Assembly: GCA_965249005.1 (NCBI GenBank)
Contig: CBDFLD010000016.1
Location: forward strand, 1-64,000
Length of the DNA stretch: 64,000 bases
Direction: 5' to 3'
DNA from: CBDFLD01 sp965249005
GTDB taxonomy: Bacteria > Acidobacteriota > UBA6911
Shown here: positions 16,370 to 25,127 of the stretch, in pieces
How the letters are laid out: every line of letters starts with the position of its first letter
Position numbering within the stretch: the first letter of the stretch is position 1
Position numbers and translations under genes: made by a program
Notes under the pieces: model-generated
The model's input: the letters and a program-made list of their open reading frames with translations, nothing else
Database searches by the model: none
Told to the model about the DNA's origin: nothing

Positions 16370-18514
16370 ATGCAGAAGAACCACGACCATATTGCCGCCA
16401 TTGCTCGTGAATTCGGGCTGGCGGAACGCCAGGTCGAGGCCACCATCAAACTGCTGGAAGAAGGTGGCACGGTTCCGTTCATTGCGCGGTATCGCAAAGA
16501 GGCTACCGGCATGCTCGACGAGGTGGCGATTGCTGCAGTGCGGGATCGCCTCGAGGAGCTCATCGAGTTGGACAAACGCAGGGATGCGGTGCTCAAGTCG
16601 CTCAAAGAGCGTGGCTTGCTGACGGACAAGCTCGAACAGGACCTCGAAGCGGCAGCCACGCTGGCTGAGGTCGAAGACATCTATCTGCCCTACAAGCCAA
16701 AGCGCCGCACACGGGCGACCATTGCGCGCGAGAAGGGTCTCGAGTGTCTGGCCAGTATGCTGTTGGCGCAACACGCGGACAAGCCCATCGACCCCGTGAT
16801 CGAGGCGGCCGCGTTCGTGAATGAAGAGAAGGGCGTGGCCACGGTGGAAGAGGCGTTGGCCGGGGCGCGTGACATTCTCGCCGAGGCGGCTTCGGAGCAG
16901 GCGACGGTGCGCGCCGCGATGCGCGAGCTGTATACCCGCCAGGCGGACATGACCTCCAGGCTACGCAAGGGCAAGGAGCAGGAGGGCGCTACCTACCGCG
17001 ACTACTTCGAGAGGACCGAACGGATTGCCCGGGCGCCGTCGCATCGTGTCCTGGCCATGCTCCGCGGCGAGAAGGAGGGCGTACTGGCGGTCCGCATCGC
17101 CCCGAAGGAGGACGCCGCTGTTCGGGTATTCCTCCGCACGTTCGTGAAGAACGACACGCCTGCTGCGCGACAGGTCACCGCAGCGCTGCACGATGGCTAC
17201 AAACGCTTGCTCGGTCCATCGATTGAAAACGAGATCCGGGCCGAGATGAAACGCCGCGCCGACGAGTATGCCATTTGTGTGTTCGTCGAGAACCTGCGCG
17301 AGTTGTTATTGGCCCCGCCGCTGGGGCAGAAGAATGTCTTGGCTCTCGATCCCGGTTTTCGTACCGGGTGCAAGCTCGTCTGCCTCGACGCTCAGGGGCA
17401 GCTGCTGCACGACGACACGATCTATCCACACTCGGGCAAGGACGGCTATGCGCGGGCCAGGCAGACCATGGCAGACCTGTTCGCGCAGTTCGCGATCGAA
17501 GCGATTGCCATAGGCAACGGCACAGCAGGGCGAGAGACCGAGGCCTTCGTGCGTGAACTCGGATTGGACAAGACGATCTTGACCGTGATGGTCAACGAAT
17601 CGGGTGCGTCGGTGTATTCGGCATCCGAGGTCGCCCGTGATGAGTTCCCCAAGCATGACGTCACTGTTCGTGGTGCGGTGTCGATCGGCCGCCGGCTGAT
17701 GGATCCGCTGGCCGAGCTGGTCAAGATCGATCCCAAGTCGATCGGCGTGGGGCAGTACCAACATGATGTCGACCAGGCCGCACTACGGCGCAGCCTGGAT
17801 GATACAGTCATGAGCTGTGTGAACAACGTCGGTGTGGATCTCAATACGGCGAGTAAGCAACTCCTGACCTATGTGTCTGGCCTGGGCCCGCAGTTGGCGG
17901 CAAACATCGTCGCTTATCGCGACGAATATGGTCCATTCGCCGCGCGCTCCCAACTCAAGAAGGTGCCGCGCCTGGGCGACAAGGCGTTCCTGCAAGCGGC
18001 GGGCTTCTTGAGGATCCGTGGTGGGCGCAATCCACTCGACAGCAGCGCCGTACACCCCGAGAGCTACCATGTCGTCGATGCCATGGCCGCGGATCTCGAT
18101 TGCACGGTTGGTGATCTGCTGAGCGATGAAACGCGGCGTGCGGCGATCAAGCTGGACGACTACGTGAGCGAAACCGTCGGGCTCCCCACCCTCCGCGACA
18201 TCGTTGCGGAACTGGCCAGGCCAGGGCGCGATCCACGCCAGGAGTTCGAGGCATTCAGTTTCGCCGAAGGCATCAACGCCCTCGGCGACGTCGAGGTCGG
18301 CATGGTGTTGCCGGGTATCGTGACCAATGTCACCGCCTTCGGCGCGTTCGTCGACATCGGCGTGCACCAGGACGGTCTCGTCCATATCAGCCAGATGGCG
18401 GATACGTTCGTGAAGGATCCTGCCGACGTCGTTAAGGTGCAGCAGTGGGTGACCGTGATGGTATTGGAGGTGGATCACGAGCGGAAGCGCATTGGATTGT
18501 CGATGAAGAACTGA
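16370..18514 (+). CDS. tex: Tex-type RNA-binding transcription factor
   Basis: Tex is a multidomain nucleic-acid-binding protein linked to transcription and RNA decay. Here it is 714 aa. It opens with the Tex N-terminal helix-turn-helix ('IAREFGLAERQVEATIKLL' and 'TVPFIARYRKEATGML'), then 'EDIYLPYKPKRRTRATIA', a YqgF/RNase H-like domain ('LALDPGFRTGCKLVCLDAQG'), a helix-hairpin-helix ('LGPQLAANIVAYRDEYGPF'), and a C-terminal S1 RNA-binding domain ('GIVTNVTAFGAFVDIGVHQD'). The start at 16370 (MQKNHDHIAAIAREFG) fits the family. GC content and codon use are clearly higher than in the neighbours, and the gene is bracketed by IS5-type copies, so it may have been imported. Confidence 0.95.
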   Translation: MQKNHDHIAAIAREFGLAERQVEATIKLLEEGGTVPFIARYRKEATGMLDEVAIAAVRDRLEELIELDKRRDAVLKSLKERGLLTDKLEQDLEAAATLAEVEDIYLPYKPKRRTRATIAREKGLECLASMLLAQHADKPIDPVIEAAAFVNEEKGVATVEEALAGARDILAEAASEQATVRAAMRELYTRQADMTSRLRKGKEQEGATYRDYFERTERIARAPSHRVLAMLRGEKEGVLAVRIAPKEDAAVRVFLRTFVKNDTPAARQVTAALHDGYKRLLGPSIENEIRAEMKRRADEYAICVFVENLRELLLAPPLGQKNVLALDPGFRTGCKLVCLDAQGQLLHDDTIYPHSGKDGYARARQTMADLFAQFAIEAIAIGNGTAGRETEAFVRELGLDKTILTVMVNESGASVYSASEVARDEFPKHDVTVRGAVSIGRRLMDPLAELVKIDPKSIGVGQYQHDVDQAALRRSLDDTVMSCVNNVGVDLNTASKQLLTYVSGLGPQLAANIVAYRDEYGPFAARSQLKKVPRLGDKAFLQAAGFLRIRGGRNPLDSSAVHPESYHVVDAMAADLDCTVGDLLSDETRRAAIKLDDYVSETVGLPTLRDIVAELARPGRDPRQEFEAFSFAEGINALGDVEVGMVLPGIVTNVTAFGAFVDIGVHQDGLVHISQMADTFVKDPADVVKVQQWVTVMVLEVDHERKRIGLSMKN

Positions 18515-18574
18515 TCTCCCCTTTACCCTTACCCTTACCTCCGGACCCATTACCCCCCACCCAAATCTGGGGAG

Positions 18575-18712
18575 GGCCGAGATGTAGCTGAACATCCAGT
18601 CCTGCTTTTCGTCCGCTCCGCGCATCGGTTTTTCCTCGAAGGAATCATCAATAAAAGGGTTCATATCGAAGATGCACGAAAAGCGATTTAGTTGGAGTTT
18701 TTCAGCATCCTG
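18575..18712 (-). mobile_element. IS5-type end remnant (second copy)
   Basis: These 138 bases match the right end of the complete IS (14748-14885) with few differences, from the 'FSYISAE' codons through the start codon (MNPFIDDSFEEKP) to TTTTTCAGCATCCTG, followed by TTAA, again a YTAR target. The rest of the element is missing; the left breakpoint lies 60 bases after tex. Orientation is the same as the complete copy. Confidence 0.85.
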
Positions 18713-18743
18713 TTAATCGACCTGGATCGTAAAAGCGAATCGC

Positions 18744-18857
18744 TCATGCGCGTTTATTCTTCTTTTCTTTTTTCAATTTTCTTTTTTCCTTTGGACTCAG
18801 CTGGGCCTTTTTCTGTTGTTCCTTTTTGCCTTTATCTTTACTTCCCCTATCACCCAT
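18744..18857 (-). CDS. 37-aa Lys-rich protein downstream of cold-shock gene
   Basis: A tiny gene from ATG at 18857, with GGAG at 8 bases, to a stop at 18744. The product starts MGDRGSKDKGKKEQQKK and is almost entirely Lys, Glu, Gln and Arg, ending 'KKEKKNKRA'. Very small basic proteins starting 'MGD(K/R)…SKDK' are scattered in bacterial genomes, without known function. It lies 35 bases after a cold-shock gene on the same strand and is probably cotranscribed with it. RNA or ribosome binding is conceivable from the charge but not shown. Confidence 0.6.
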   Translation of the reverse strand: MGDRGSKDKGKKEQQKKAQLSPKEKRKLKKEKKNKRA

Positions 18858-18892
18858 ATCGGTTTCTCCGTGATTGAAAACGAATGTTCCTC

Positions 18893-19099
18893 TCAGCTCC
18901 GCGAGACCGGCTTGACATTTTCGGCTCTTGGCCCTTTCGGTCCACGTCCTTCGGTGAATGACACTCGTTGTCCTTCTTGGAGTTCTTCGTAGCTCACCCC
19001 TTCGAGGTTTGACGAGTGAAAAAACAGGTCCTTGTCGCTCCCGGTATCGATAAACCCGAAGCCCTTGTCCGTGAGTCGCTTGATGGTGCCTTCTGCCAT
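18893..19099 (-). CDS. Cold-shock domain protein
   Basis: A CspA-type single-stranded nucleic acid binder of 68 aa. RNP1 'KGFGFI' and RNP2 'DLFFHSS' are intact, and the start 'MAEGTIKRLTDKGFGFI' and end 'GPRAENVKPV' are typical. Members act as RNA chaperones or antiterminators. GAGG lies about 9 bases before the ATG. It lies upstream of a 37-aa Lys-rich gene on the same strand. Confidence 0.95.
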   Translation of the reverse strand: MAEGTIKRLTDKGFGFIDTGSDKDLFFHSSNLEGVSYEELQEGQRVSFTEGRGPKGPRAENVKPVSRS

Positions 19100-19393
19100 T
19101 TGTCCAATTCCTCAAAAAGTGTCCTGCAGCGTTGCCCGAAAACACCATGTTCCGGCTGCTCCAGTGCAAAATGCCACTCTACCGGTTGATTTGGCTACAA
19201 TCAACTGGCAGCAGGCAATGGTAGGTGCCAGAGAGCGAATCTGGAGCGCAGGCGGCGTGAAGGTTCAGCACGTCGCTCCAAGGGGTAAATATGGAACTGT
19301 CAGCACTTTGCTCTGCACCAAGAAAGCGTCAGGGACAATGAAGCTGTGTAACTTTTGCAATCAAGAGCGTCGGGGTGAGGCTGAGACAGCGAG
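19100..19393. other. Upstream region of csp, no supported gene
   Basis: Contains the leader of the cold-shock gene and decayed sequence towards the broken metallo-hydrolase. No clear motif was found. Confidence 0.35.
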
Positions 19394-20205
19394 GTTCTTG
19401 TCGAGAAACTCTTATTTGACTGTGGACGCGGTGCGGCCATTCGACTGGCTCAGCTCGGCGTGTCGTTTGAGGACGTAGACAAGCTGTTCATCACGCATAT
19501 GCACTCTGACCATCTTGTCGGCATTCCGGACGTCTGGCTGACCAGCTGGATCATGGGACGCCGAACCAGACCGTTTCAGGTATGGGGTCCCGAAGGCACC
19601 CAAGCGATGATGTCGTATCTCGAAAAGGCCTTTGCGGAAGATATCCGTTTGCGGCGTGACGTATTGGAACGCTTTCCCGATGCCGGAATCTCTGTTCAAG
19701 CCTATGACATCACTGAAGGCGTGATCTACGAGCAAAACGGTGTCAGGATCACCGCGTTTCTCGTAGATCATGGACCGATCAAGCCCTCGTTGGGGTTCCG
19801 GCTCGACTGGGCAAGTTCTCGGTCTGTCTTTCAGGCGATACGAAGCCCTCTGAAAACCTGATCCGGCATTGCGAAGGTGTGGATGTACTGATTCACGAGG
19901 GTTCACCGCTTGAATGGTTCTACAAGCATGGTCCCGCGACGATCTCCGACGAGTTGAAACGGTAGATCGTTCGCACTCTGCACACGACTCCTGAAGAGGC
20001 GGGCCAGATCTTCAAGCGAGTTAATCCGAGGCTCGCGGTCTTCTCCCACACCGAAAACGATGAGGAAGCCTCGGAAGAGCTATTGGCCGGCGCTCGCAAG
20101 CATTACTCCGGGCCCGTAGTTGTGGGGCAGGATCTGACGCAGATCGAAATTGGAAAAGAGATTGTCGTTCGCAAAGGCAACGAAGTTCTGCTGAAGAAGG
20201 ACTGA
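19394..20205 (+). pseudogene. Metallo-beta-lactamase-fold hydrolase, broken
   Basis: The RNase Z/arylsulfatase-like metallo-hydrolase fold is recognisable: 'LLFDCGRGAAIRLAQLG', then the zinc motif 'THMHSDHLVGIPDVWL' (HxHxDH). A frameshift near 19800-19815 moves homology from 'GFRLDWASS' to 'GKFSVCLSGDTKPSENLIRH' in another frame. An in-frame TAG at 19963 follows 'GPATISDELKR', after which 'TPEEAGQIFKRVNPRLAVFS' and a second zinc-ligand region 'SHTEND' continue to a stop at 20203-20205. The N-terminal start is also missing. At least three lesions make this a pseudogene. Confidence 0.8.
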
Positions 20206-20377
20206 TGCAACTTGCCACAAGCTCGGGACGATTATTTACGAGGATTTGCCGATAGTTCCAGAAGTGCTCAAGCTACATGGCGAGACGCAAGAACAGAGGT
20301 TGGTCCTTGAAGGTTAAGCGAGATAACACTTACAAGGCTCCCTGAGGTCAAGAGGCACAATTGTCCTTGCCGCGCAC

Positions 20378-20602
20378 CCGATTGTACGCAGAATCATTTT
20401 TATATCGGCGCTCTGACTTGGTTTTCGCGTCCTGGTACAGCACGAAGTTACTCTGCACCAAACACTTATTGAGACTCCGGTGCCGGGATGCCGGCAGGTT
20501 TGTCTCGACCCCAATCTCGTCCGATTGGTCCACGCAGACGTACATCGTCCGTGCGGGGAGATCGATCCCTAAAAACTGATATTGCTTGCTGTATAATCTC
20601 AT
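20378..20602 (-). pseudogene. IS110-family transposase, N-terminal scrap
   Basis: The minus strand from ATG at 20602 reads 'MRLYSKQYQFLGIDLPART' and 'MYVCVDQSDEIGVETNL', the start of the RuvC-like DEDD domain of IS110-family transposases (usually 'GIDLHARTMYVCILDQ'). Single-codon losses are visible and homology ends after about 40 residues. The catalytic remainder is absent. Confidence 0.75.
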
Positions 20603-20743
20603 CTCAGAGGCCCTCCTGCATGGGAATGGGTTGATCGGACTCCAGCCTACACAAGTGTGTGGGTACAGGGCGGCCTTCATGAGCAAAGTGGTTGCAGCGG
20701 ACGACGCTGGACCGTAGCGTTGGGCCGCGAAGGGTGTAGAACC

Positions 20744-21397
20744 GTGACTCAGGTAGTTGCATCAGGTGAGCGCGCGCAATCGCTGGGGGAGGAGATCGCG
20801 AACAGTGTAAGTCACGGCGTCGGATTGCTCGCGACTGTGGCGGCTGCCCCAGTTCTCATCGTGGATGCAGTCCAGCGGGGTGGGGCGATGGGCGTCGTTG
20901 GCGCAAGCGTCTTCGCCTCCACCGCATGCTTGTTGTACTTGGCATCCGTGCTCTACCACGCCCTCCCTCCAAACCGGGCCAAACGGGTATTCCAGGTGCT
21001 CGACCACAGTGCGATCTTCCTCTTGATAGCCGGCACGTATACACCATTCATGCTGGGAGTTCTCCACGGCGCGTGGGCCTGGAGTCTCTTGATGCTCGTG
21101 TGGAGCCTCGCCCTAGTGGGTGTCGTCTTCAAGGCAATCTTCGGTGTCCGCTACCCAAGGTTCTCGGTGGGCCTCTATCTGGCTATGGGCTGGGTCGTCG
21201 TTATCGTGGTCAAGCAGCTCTGGCTTCTCATGCCTGGGGCGGGACTCTTCTGGCTCCTCTCGGGAGGCATCGCATATACGGCGGGAGTCGCATTTTTCGC
21301 ATCCGAGCGTGTCCGGTACAGCCACTTCGTCTGGCACTTGTTCGTCCTCGCAGGCACGGCGTGTCACTTTATCGCGGTGCTGCGTTACGCGGCCTAA
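20744..21397 (+). CDS. Hemolysin III family (PAQR-type) membrane protein
   Basis: Seven-helix membrane protein of about 217 aa, counted from GTG at 20744; an ATG at 20657 would add 29 residues that do not resemble the family. Diagnostic motifs are present: 'EEIANSVSHGVG' in the first helix, 'ASVLYHALP', 'QVLDHSAIFLLIAGTYTPF', and the C-terminal 'SHFVWHLFVLAGTACHF'. The conserved Ser/His/Asp/His residues in these motifs match the zinc-dependent PAQR/CREST hydrolase-like site. The bacterial members' physiological role is unclear (membrane lipid homeostasis is suggested). It lies alone in a decayed region. Confidence 0.9.
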   Translation: MTQVVASGERAQSLGEEIANSVSHGVGLLATVAAAPVLIVDAVQRGGAMGVVGASVFASTACLLYLASVLYHALPPNRAKRVFQVLDHSAIFLLIAGTYTPFMLGVLHGAWAWSLLMLVWSLALVGVVFKAIFGVRYPRFSVGLYLAMGWVVVIVVKQLWLLMPGAGLFWLLSGGIAYTAGVAFFASERVRYSHFVWHLFVLAGTACHFIAVLRYAA

Positions 21398-21948
21398 GTG
21401 GGAATTGTTGTAACGGCAAGCGCGACAAAATCCGGGGTTGGACTGGATCCGAGGCATGCTCTCCTTGGCAGTATATGCTTCTTGCGCTTTTTCGCACCCT
21501 TCCTCAAGCATCCACCACGCTAGCTCGGAGATTGACTTCCGGCAGAGAGTTCCCGGTGAACCTGAAGAAGACCAACCGCAACATTCACGTTCATCACTTT
21601 CATGATCTTCATGATGAGGTAGATTTTTTGGCGCGTTCGATCCACTTCCTAACCACGGACGCGCAACCAGTACGCACACGATTCACAGGCTTTCTCCTCT
21701 ATTTTCGCGTTCCCTGCTTCCGTCATGCACCATTTTGAGTTTTCTCGCATAATTCGCTTATTTCTCTATCTAACCCATCCCGTACACTTCCTGAGAACGC
21801 TTTTGAGGATTCGCGGAAGACGAGCACGGAGGGACCGGATTCATTACTTTTTCAACTAAAGGATCAGGATGTTAGACTTACTCACCATCGACGTCAGCTT
21901 GGACCCCAAGGGACAAAGCGGGCCGCAGACCGTGAGAAGAGGTGAGCC
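21398..21948. other. Intergenic with repeat copy 1
   Basis: No gene is supported. It holds the first copy of a long dispersed repeat (21598-21715). Open frames here have the His/Glu/Asp-rich, low-complexity look of spurious translation through this repeat. Confidence 0.5.
21598..21715 (+). repeat. Dispersed repeat, copy 1
   Basis: About 118 bases containing TTCATGATCTTCATGATG, CGATCCACTTCCTAACCACG and CCAGTACGCACACGATTC. It aligns with 22284-22411 in the same orientation with scattered substitutions and small indels. It does not code and contains no obvious terminal repeats. Confidence 0.65.
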
Positions 21949-22188
21949 ATGAAAGTCGTGTCGCAGCAGCAGATCTTTCGGATTTTTGAAGTCACCGACT
22001 CTATGTCCATCCACAGGGAGGCGATCGTGATTCCCTTGGGGCCACAGGGTTCAGGAAAGGTGGAGCTCTCCAACAACAAGATTCAGATTACGGTTCCGGA
22101 CGAAGGCGATTTTGACTCCTGGATTTCCGGGCTTCGGGAGCAGATAAACAAGCTCGACCCGTCAGGGGTGAAGAAAACCGAAGAGTGA
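21949..22188 (+). CDS. 79-aa hypothetical protein
   Basis: Small gene starting ATG at 21949 behind AGAGGTGAGCC, a plausible ribosome-binding site. The product, beginning MKVVSQQQIFRIFEVTDSM, has mixed composition compatible with a folded small domain, with 'PLGPQGSGKVELSNNKI' and a charged C-terminus. No known family or membrane segment is seen. It lies between the two repeat copies. Coding is moderately likely because of the ribosome-binding site and the amino acid composition. Confidence 0.45.
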   Translation: MKVVSQQQIFRIFEVTDSMSIHREAIVIPLGPQGSGKVELSNNKIQITVPDEGDFDSWISGLREQINKLDPSGVKKTEE

Positions 22189-22283
22189 CTTCAACAAGAT
22201 AAGGGCGGTCTCAAGAAACACGCGGCGGCAACCGCGCCGATAAACTGGAGCTCGTTGGTCGCAAGGCGAACTGCAAACCTCAT

Positions 22284-22411
22284 CTTCATGATCTTCATGA
22301 TGCCGTTGATTTTTCGGCGCGTTTGATCCACGCCCTAACCACGAAGCCGCGACCAGTACGCACACGATTCCTGGAAACGTGCTAGACCGCTCTCCTCTTT
22401 CTTCGCTTTTT
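22284..22411 (+). repeat. Dispersed repeat, copy 2
   Basis: Same-orientation partner of 21598-21715, with shared blocks CTTCATGATCTTCATGATG, CCCTAACCACG and CCAGTACGCACACGATTCC. The spacing between copies is about 690 bases. Confidence 0.65.
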
Positions 22412-22579
22412 CGCGTTCGCGATCCACATCGAGCCTCGTGAGGCTTTGGACACACACGAGATAGCCTATCTAGTGGGCATACGGAAACTATTGCTATCAT
22501 GATAGCTACAGCGCACTGTGCCTATTTTGTGCCCATCAAAAGGGTAGTGCCTAGGAAATGGAACGCGTGGCGCGAAGCG

Positions 22580-22606
22580 CCGCGAGTGCCGTTCTCGCAC
22601 TCGCGG
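22580..22606. repeat. Perfect 10-bp stem hairpin
   Basis: CCGCGAGTGC pairs exactly with GCACTCGCGG around a 7-base loop. Immediately left, GGCGC-GAA-GCGCC (22569-22581) forms a second perfect stem sharing its last base. No T-tract follows. Confidence 0.6.
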
Positions 22607-22775
22607 GTCTCCGAATTCGCTCAGCTTCCTATCCTTTTCAAGGATTTACTGGTGGTTCGAAATCTTCCTATCGTTCTCAGGGAAGGTAGTGCAGAAGTGA
22701 ATAGTGAGCGAGGCCTCATCGAGGTAAATCAGTCACCTTCTCTTTGAGCAAAGCCTCCTGCGCGTGGAGGTAGCT

Positions 22776-23538
22776 CTACAGCATTTGCGAAGCCTGCTGG
22801 ATGTCCCGTTCGTCTACGATGTTGTAGCAATCAAACACGCTGCGCGTCTTGTGACCAGAGATCTCCATTGCAACTGCCTCGGGAACGCCGGCGCGCACCA
22901 GGTTTCGCACCCCAGTACGGCGAAAATCGTGGAAGACTCTTCCCTGCAGCCCACACCTTTGAGTCGCTGCCTCCCACGCGTGGCGGAAATCTCGGATCCG
23001 ATCTCCCTTGTCGTAGCTGAAAAAGACAAAAGGACAGCTCGGGGAATCGCTCATTTCTAAGTTTCTGCTGCCGGAGGATTTCGTCAAAACGATCGGGCAC
23101 CAGAGGTATAACGCGGGGTTCGTCGTTCTTGGTCGTCCCCGCTTCCAGCCTCACGGTCCGGTCGGCAAAGTTGATCTGCAACCAACGCAACGAGAGAATC
23201 TCGCCTTTGCGCATACCCGTGTGATAGGCGAGGGCCACAACCGGCCGGAGATACTCGGGCAGCTCCTCCCGTAGCTGGAGGTATTCGTGATGATTGAAAA
23301 AGCCGCGGCGAACGTTGTTTTCTTTCAGTTTCTCGATGTGTGGGACTCGGTCGAGCTTTCGGGCTTGGATGGCCAAGTTGAACATCCTCTTCAGGGCAGA
23401 GAGATCCCGGTTGATCGTCGCGTTCGCTGGAACTTTCCCGTAGTGCGTTTTTTCCTGCTTTCTCGAGGCGACGTAAGTACGGACCGTGTCGGCAGTAATG
23501 TTCTTGGCCTTCATCCCCTGAAAGTAACTGCGGAGGTG
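22776..23538 (-). pseudogene. Tyrosine recombinase/integrase, frameshifted and 5'-truncated
   Basis: Homology starts at about 23538 ('HLRSYFQGMKAKNIT'), immediately after an in-frame TGA, so the N-terminus is gone. The SAM-like core ('NRDLSALKRMFNLAIQARKL') and catalytic 'AYHTGMRKGEILSLRW' (Arg of the first box) follow. Near 23040 the reading frame shifts and the rest continues as 'VFHDFRRTGVRNLVRAGV' (HxxR), 'ISGHKTRSVFDCYNI' (second His and Tyr nucleophile). The residues of the R-H-R-H-Y set are still recognisable, but the gene is dead. It sits 138 bases from the 3' end of tRNA-Leu, its likely integration site. Confidence 0.88.
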
Positions 23539-23675
23539 CTGTCAAGCCGAAAAATCCGAGCATACAAGTTCCCCGGCAAGGCCCGTCGGGTGCCCTTTAG
23601 GCACAATTAAGGCACAACCACTGATTTTGTCGAAGGGATGGATTTCGGGAGGAGCTTCTAAAGCATTGATTCTAT

Positions 23676-23762
23676 TGGTGCCGAAGGGGGGAGTCGAACC
23701 CCCACGAGCGTAAGCCCACTAGACCCTGAACCTAGCGCGTCTGCCAATTCCGCCACTTCGGC
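23676..23762 (-). tRNA. tRNA-Leu (anticodon CAG)
   Basis: An 87-nt class II tRNA with 5' end GCCGAAGTGGCGGAATTGG at 23762 and encoded CCA at 23676-23678. The acceptor stem GCCGAAG/CTTCGGC, an anticodon stem CTAGG/TCTAG with loop TTCAGGG, a long variable arm and a T arm GGGGG-TTCGACT-CCCCC can all be paired. The 3' end faces the decayed integrase, making it the likely attachment site of the island to its left. Confidence 0.95.
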
Positions 23763-23845
23763 ACCGACCAACCGGTATCTTATCAAGGGGACCTACCCTG
23801 CGCAACTCGTTACCCAAGGAGCCCCCAGAGCAGTCCGAAACCAGT

Positions 23846-25069
23846 TTAATCTTGGCCCCGTGACGGACCATCCTCTTCCCAATTCAAAACGACCGTGAGA
23901 CAACTCTCGGGCTCTTGTCCTGCCAACTCAAAGCCCAACTCGACGGCTTTGGCAGAATCTCTTTCGGCTTCTTGAAGATTCCCGTTCGCCCTTTGAACAA
24001 CACTTCGAAGATAGTACATTTCGCCGGTGCCCTCATCCTCGACCATATGGGTTGTCAGAAGCGCAAGCGCTGCCTCGTGATTCGCCTCCAGATGGCGTAC
24101 GACGGCCAGGTTTTTGGCAACGATGGGAACCGCAGACGTTTCATACGCCGCCAGAAGATGTTGAATTCCCAGGGCGATGTCGCCCTGCCGCACCCTGGCT
24201 ACCCCTAGATTGTTCAACACCGCGACTGGCTGGCTGCGCTGAAGAACGGCACGATACGCCGCCACTGCATCTTCCAGTTGCGCCTTCCCCAGAAAACACG
24301 TACCCCGCATGAATTGGGCCTCCTGAGGCAGCAGAAGCGGGCCCTCGTGATCCGACCACAGCTTCATCACCGTGTCACAGCTCCCGTCGCGATAGTAGAG
24401 ACGTGACAACATGAGGCGAGCCTCGATGAAGTCGTCCGCGGCTTCGAGCGCCTTCCTCAAAAGCTTTATCTTTCCGGCGCGTCCTTTCACCCGTTGCGCG
24501 TAGATGTAGTTCGAAAAGGCCCGGTTTGGAATCGTGCGCATCCTTTCCTGATACTTCGTCCGAGAATAGATTTGATTCAAGCCCGTCTGAGACAGTACTT
24601 CAAAAGCAAGATGGTTCTCGATCTGCGGCAAGGCTTCCAGTGGCCCGTCGGCCACGATTGGAGCCAAGATCTTCATCGTATTCAGGTTCAGCGTCTGAAC
24701 GTTCCATCGTAGGGTCTGGGTGGATCCTTCATACCATCCGCTGACGAGATAGTCTGCCTTTGCCTTGCGCGCAATTCTTATCATGCTGGCCCGGCTCAGA
24801 GCAGAACCCGGCGGTAGGTCCGCGTCCTCAACCAATCGGACTCTGGCATTTCGGCCCACTGCGTCGACACCAGGGATTTTCAGTTGCTTCGATACCGACA
24901 CTGCACACGCTTCGCCGACCCAGGACAGAGAATGCAACTCTGTCCGATTTTCCAAGGGAAATACCACGCAGGTACGGGCTAAGCCCATGGCCGAAGGCGC
25001 CGAGAGAAACAGCATACTCAACACGGATAGAGTCCCCACAACGTTCCTCGGAGTCTGAACCACACCCAC
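23846..25069 (-). CDS. Exported TPR-repeat protein at the end of the ABC operon
   Basis: A 407-aa protein with a signal peptide (about residues 1-29, 'LSMLFLSAPSAMGLA'). An N-terminal segment of about 120 residues resembles the TolB-N-like/'FPLENRT' substrate-name domain that often precedes TPRs ('ADYLVSGWYEGSTQTLRWNV'). At least five TPR-like repeats follow (residues 200-385, for example 'AVLNNLGVARVRQGDIALGI'). It lies 59 bases downstream of an ABC permease on the same strand and is probably cotranscribed. A periplasmic scaffold or accessory role for the transporters is inferred from position only. Confidence 0.75.
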   Translation of the reverse strand: MGVVQTPRNVVGTLSVLSMLFLSAPSAMGLARTCVVFPLENRTELHSLSWVGEACAVSVSKQLKIPGVDAVGRNARVRLVEDADLPPGSALSRASMIRIARKAKADYLVSGWYEGSTQTLRWNVQTLNLNTMKILAPIVADGPLEALPQIENHLAFEVLSQTGLNQIYSRTKYQERMRTIPNRAFSNYIYAQRVKGRAGKIKLLRKALEAADDFIEARLMLSRLYYRDGSCDTVMKLWSDHEGPLLLPQEAQFMRGTCFLGKAQLEDAVAAYRAVLQRSQPVAVLNNLGVARVRQGDIALGIQHLLAAYETSAVPIVAKNLAVVRHLEANHEAALALLTTHMVEDEGTGEMYYLRSVVQRANGNLQEAERDSAKAVELGFELAGQEPESCLTVVLNWEEDGPSRGQD

Positions 25070-25127
25070 CCCGCTTAAGCGTTAACTCGCCTCGGCTGAC
25101 CTCAATCCCGAAACCGGCGCGTCTCCC

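Larger units (their letters stand above)
22189..22775. other. Intergenic with repeat copy 2 and paired hairpins
   Basis: No supported gene. It contains the second repeat copy (22284-22411) and a perfect hairpin (22580-22606) adjoining another short hairpin (22569-22581). It probably represents the non-coding end of the integrated element next to the integrase. Confidence 0.4.

Noticed and set aside
16100..18664. Long minus-strand open frames antisense to tex (224 and 293 codons)
   Set aside because: They arise from the high GC content of tex. The 293-codon frame starts with the IS5 remnant's start codon and then reads through tex antisense without protein-like features.
21113..22500. Minus-strand open frames rich in 'HEDHE' and Arg/Glu
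   Set aside because: They are translations of the dispersed repeat and of hemolysin III antisense, with biased composition.
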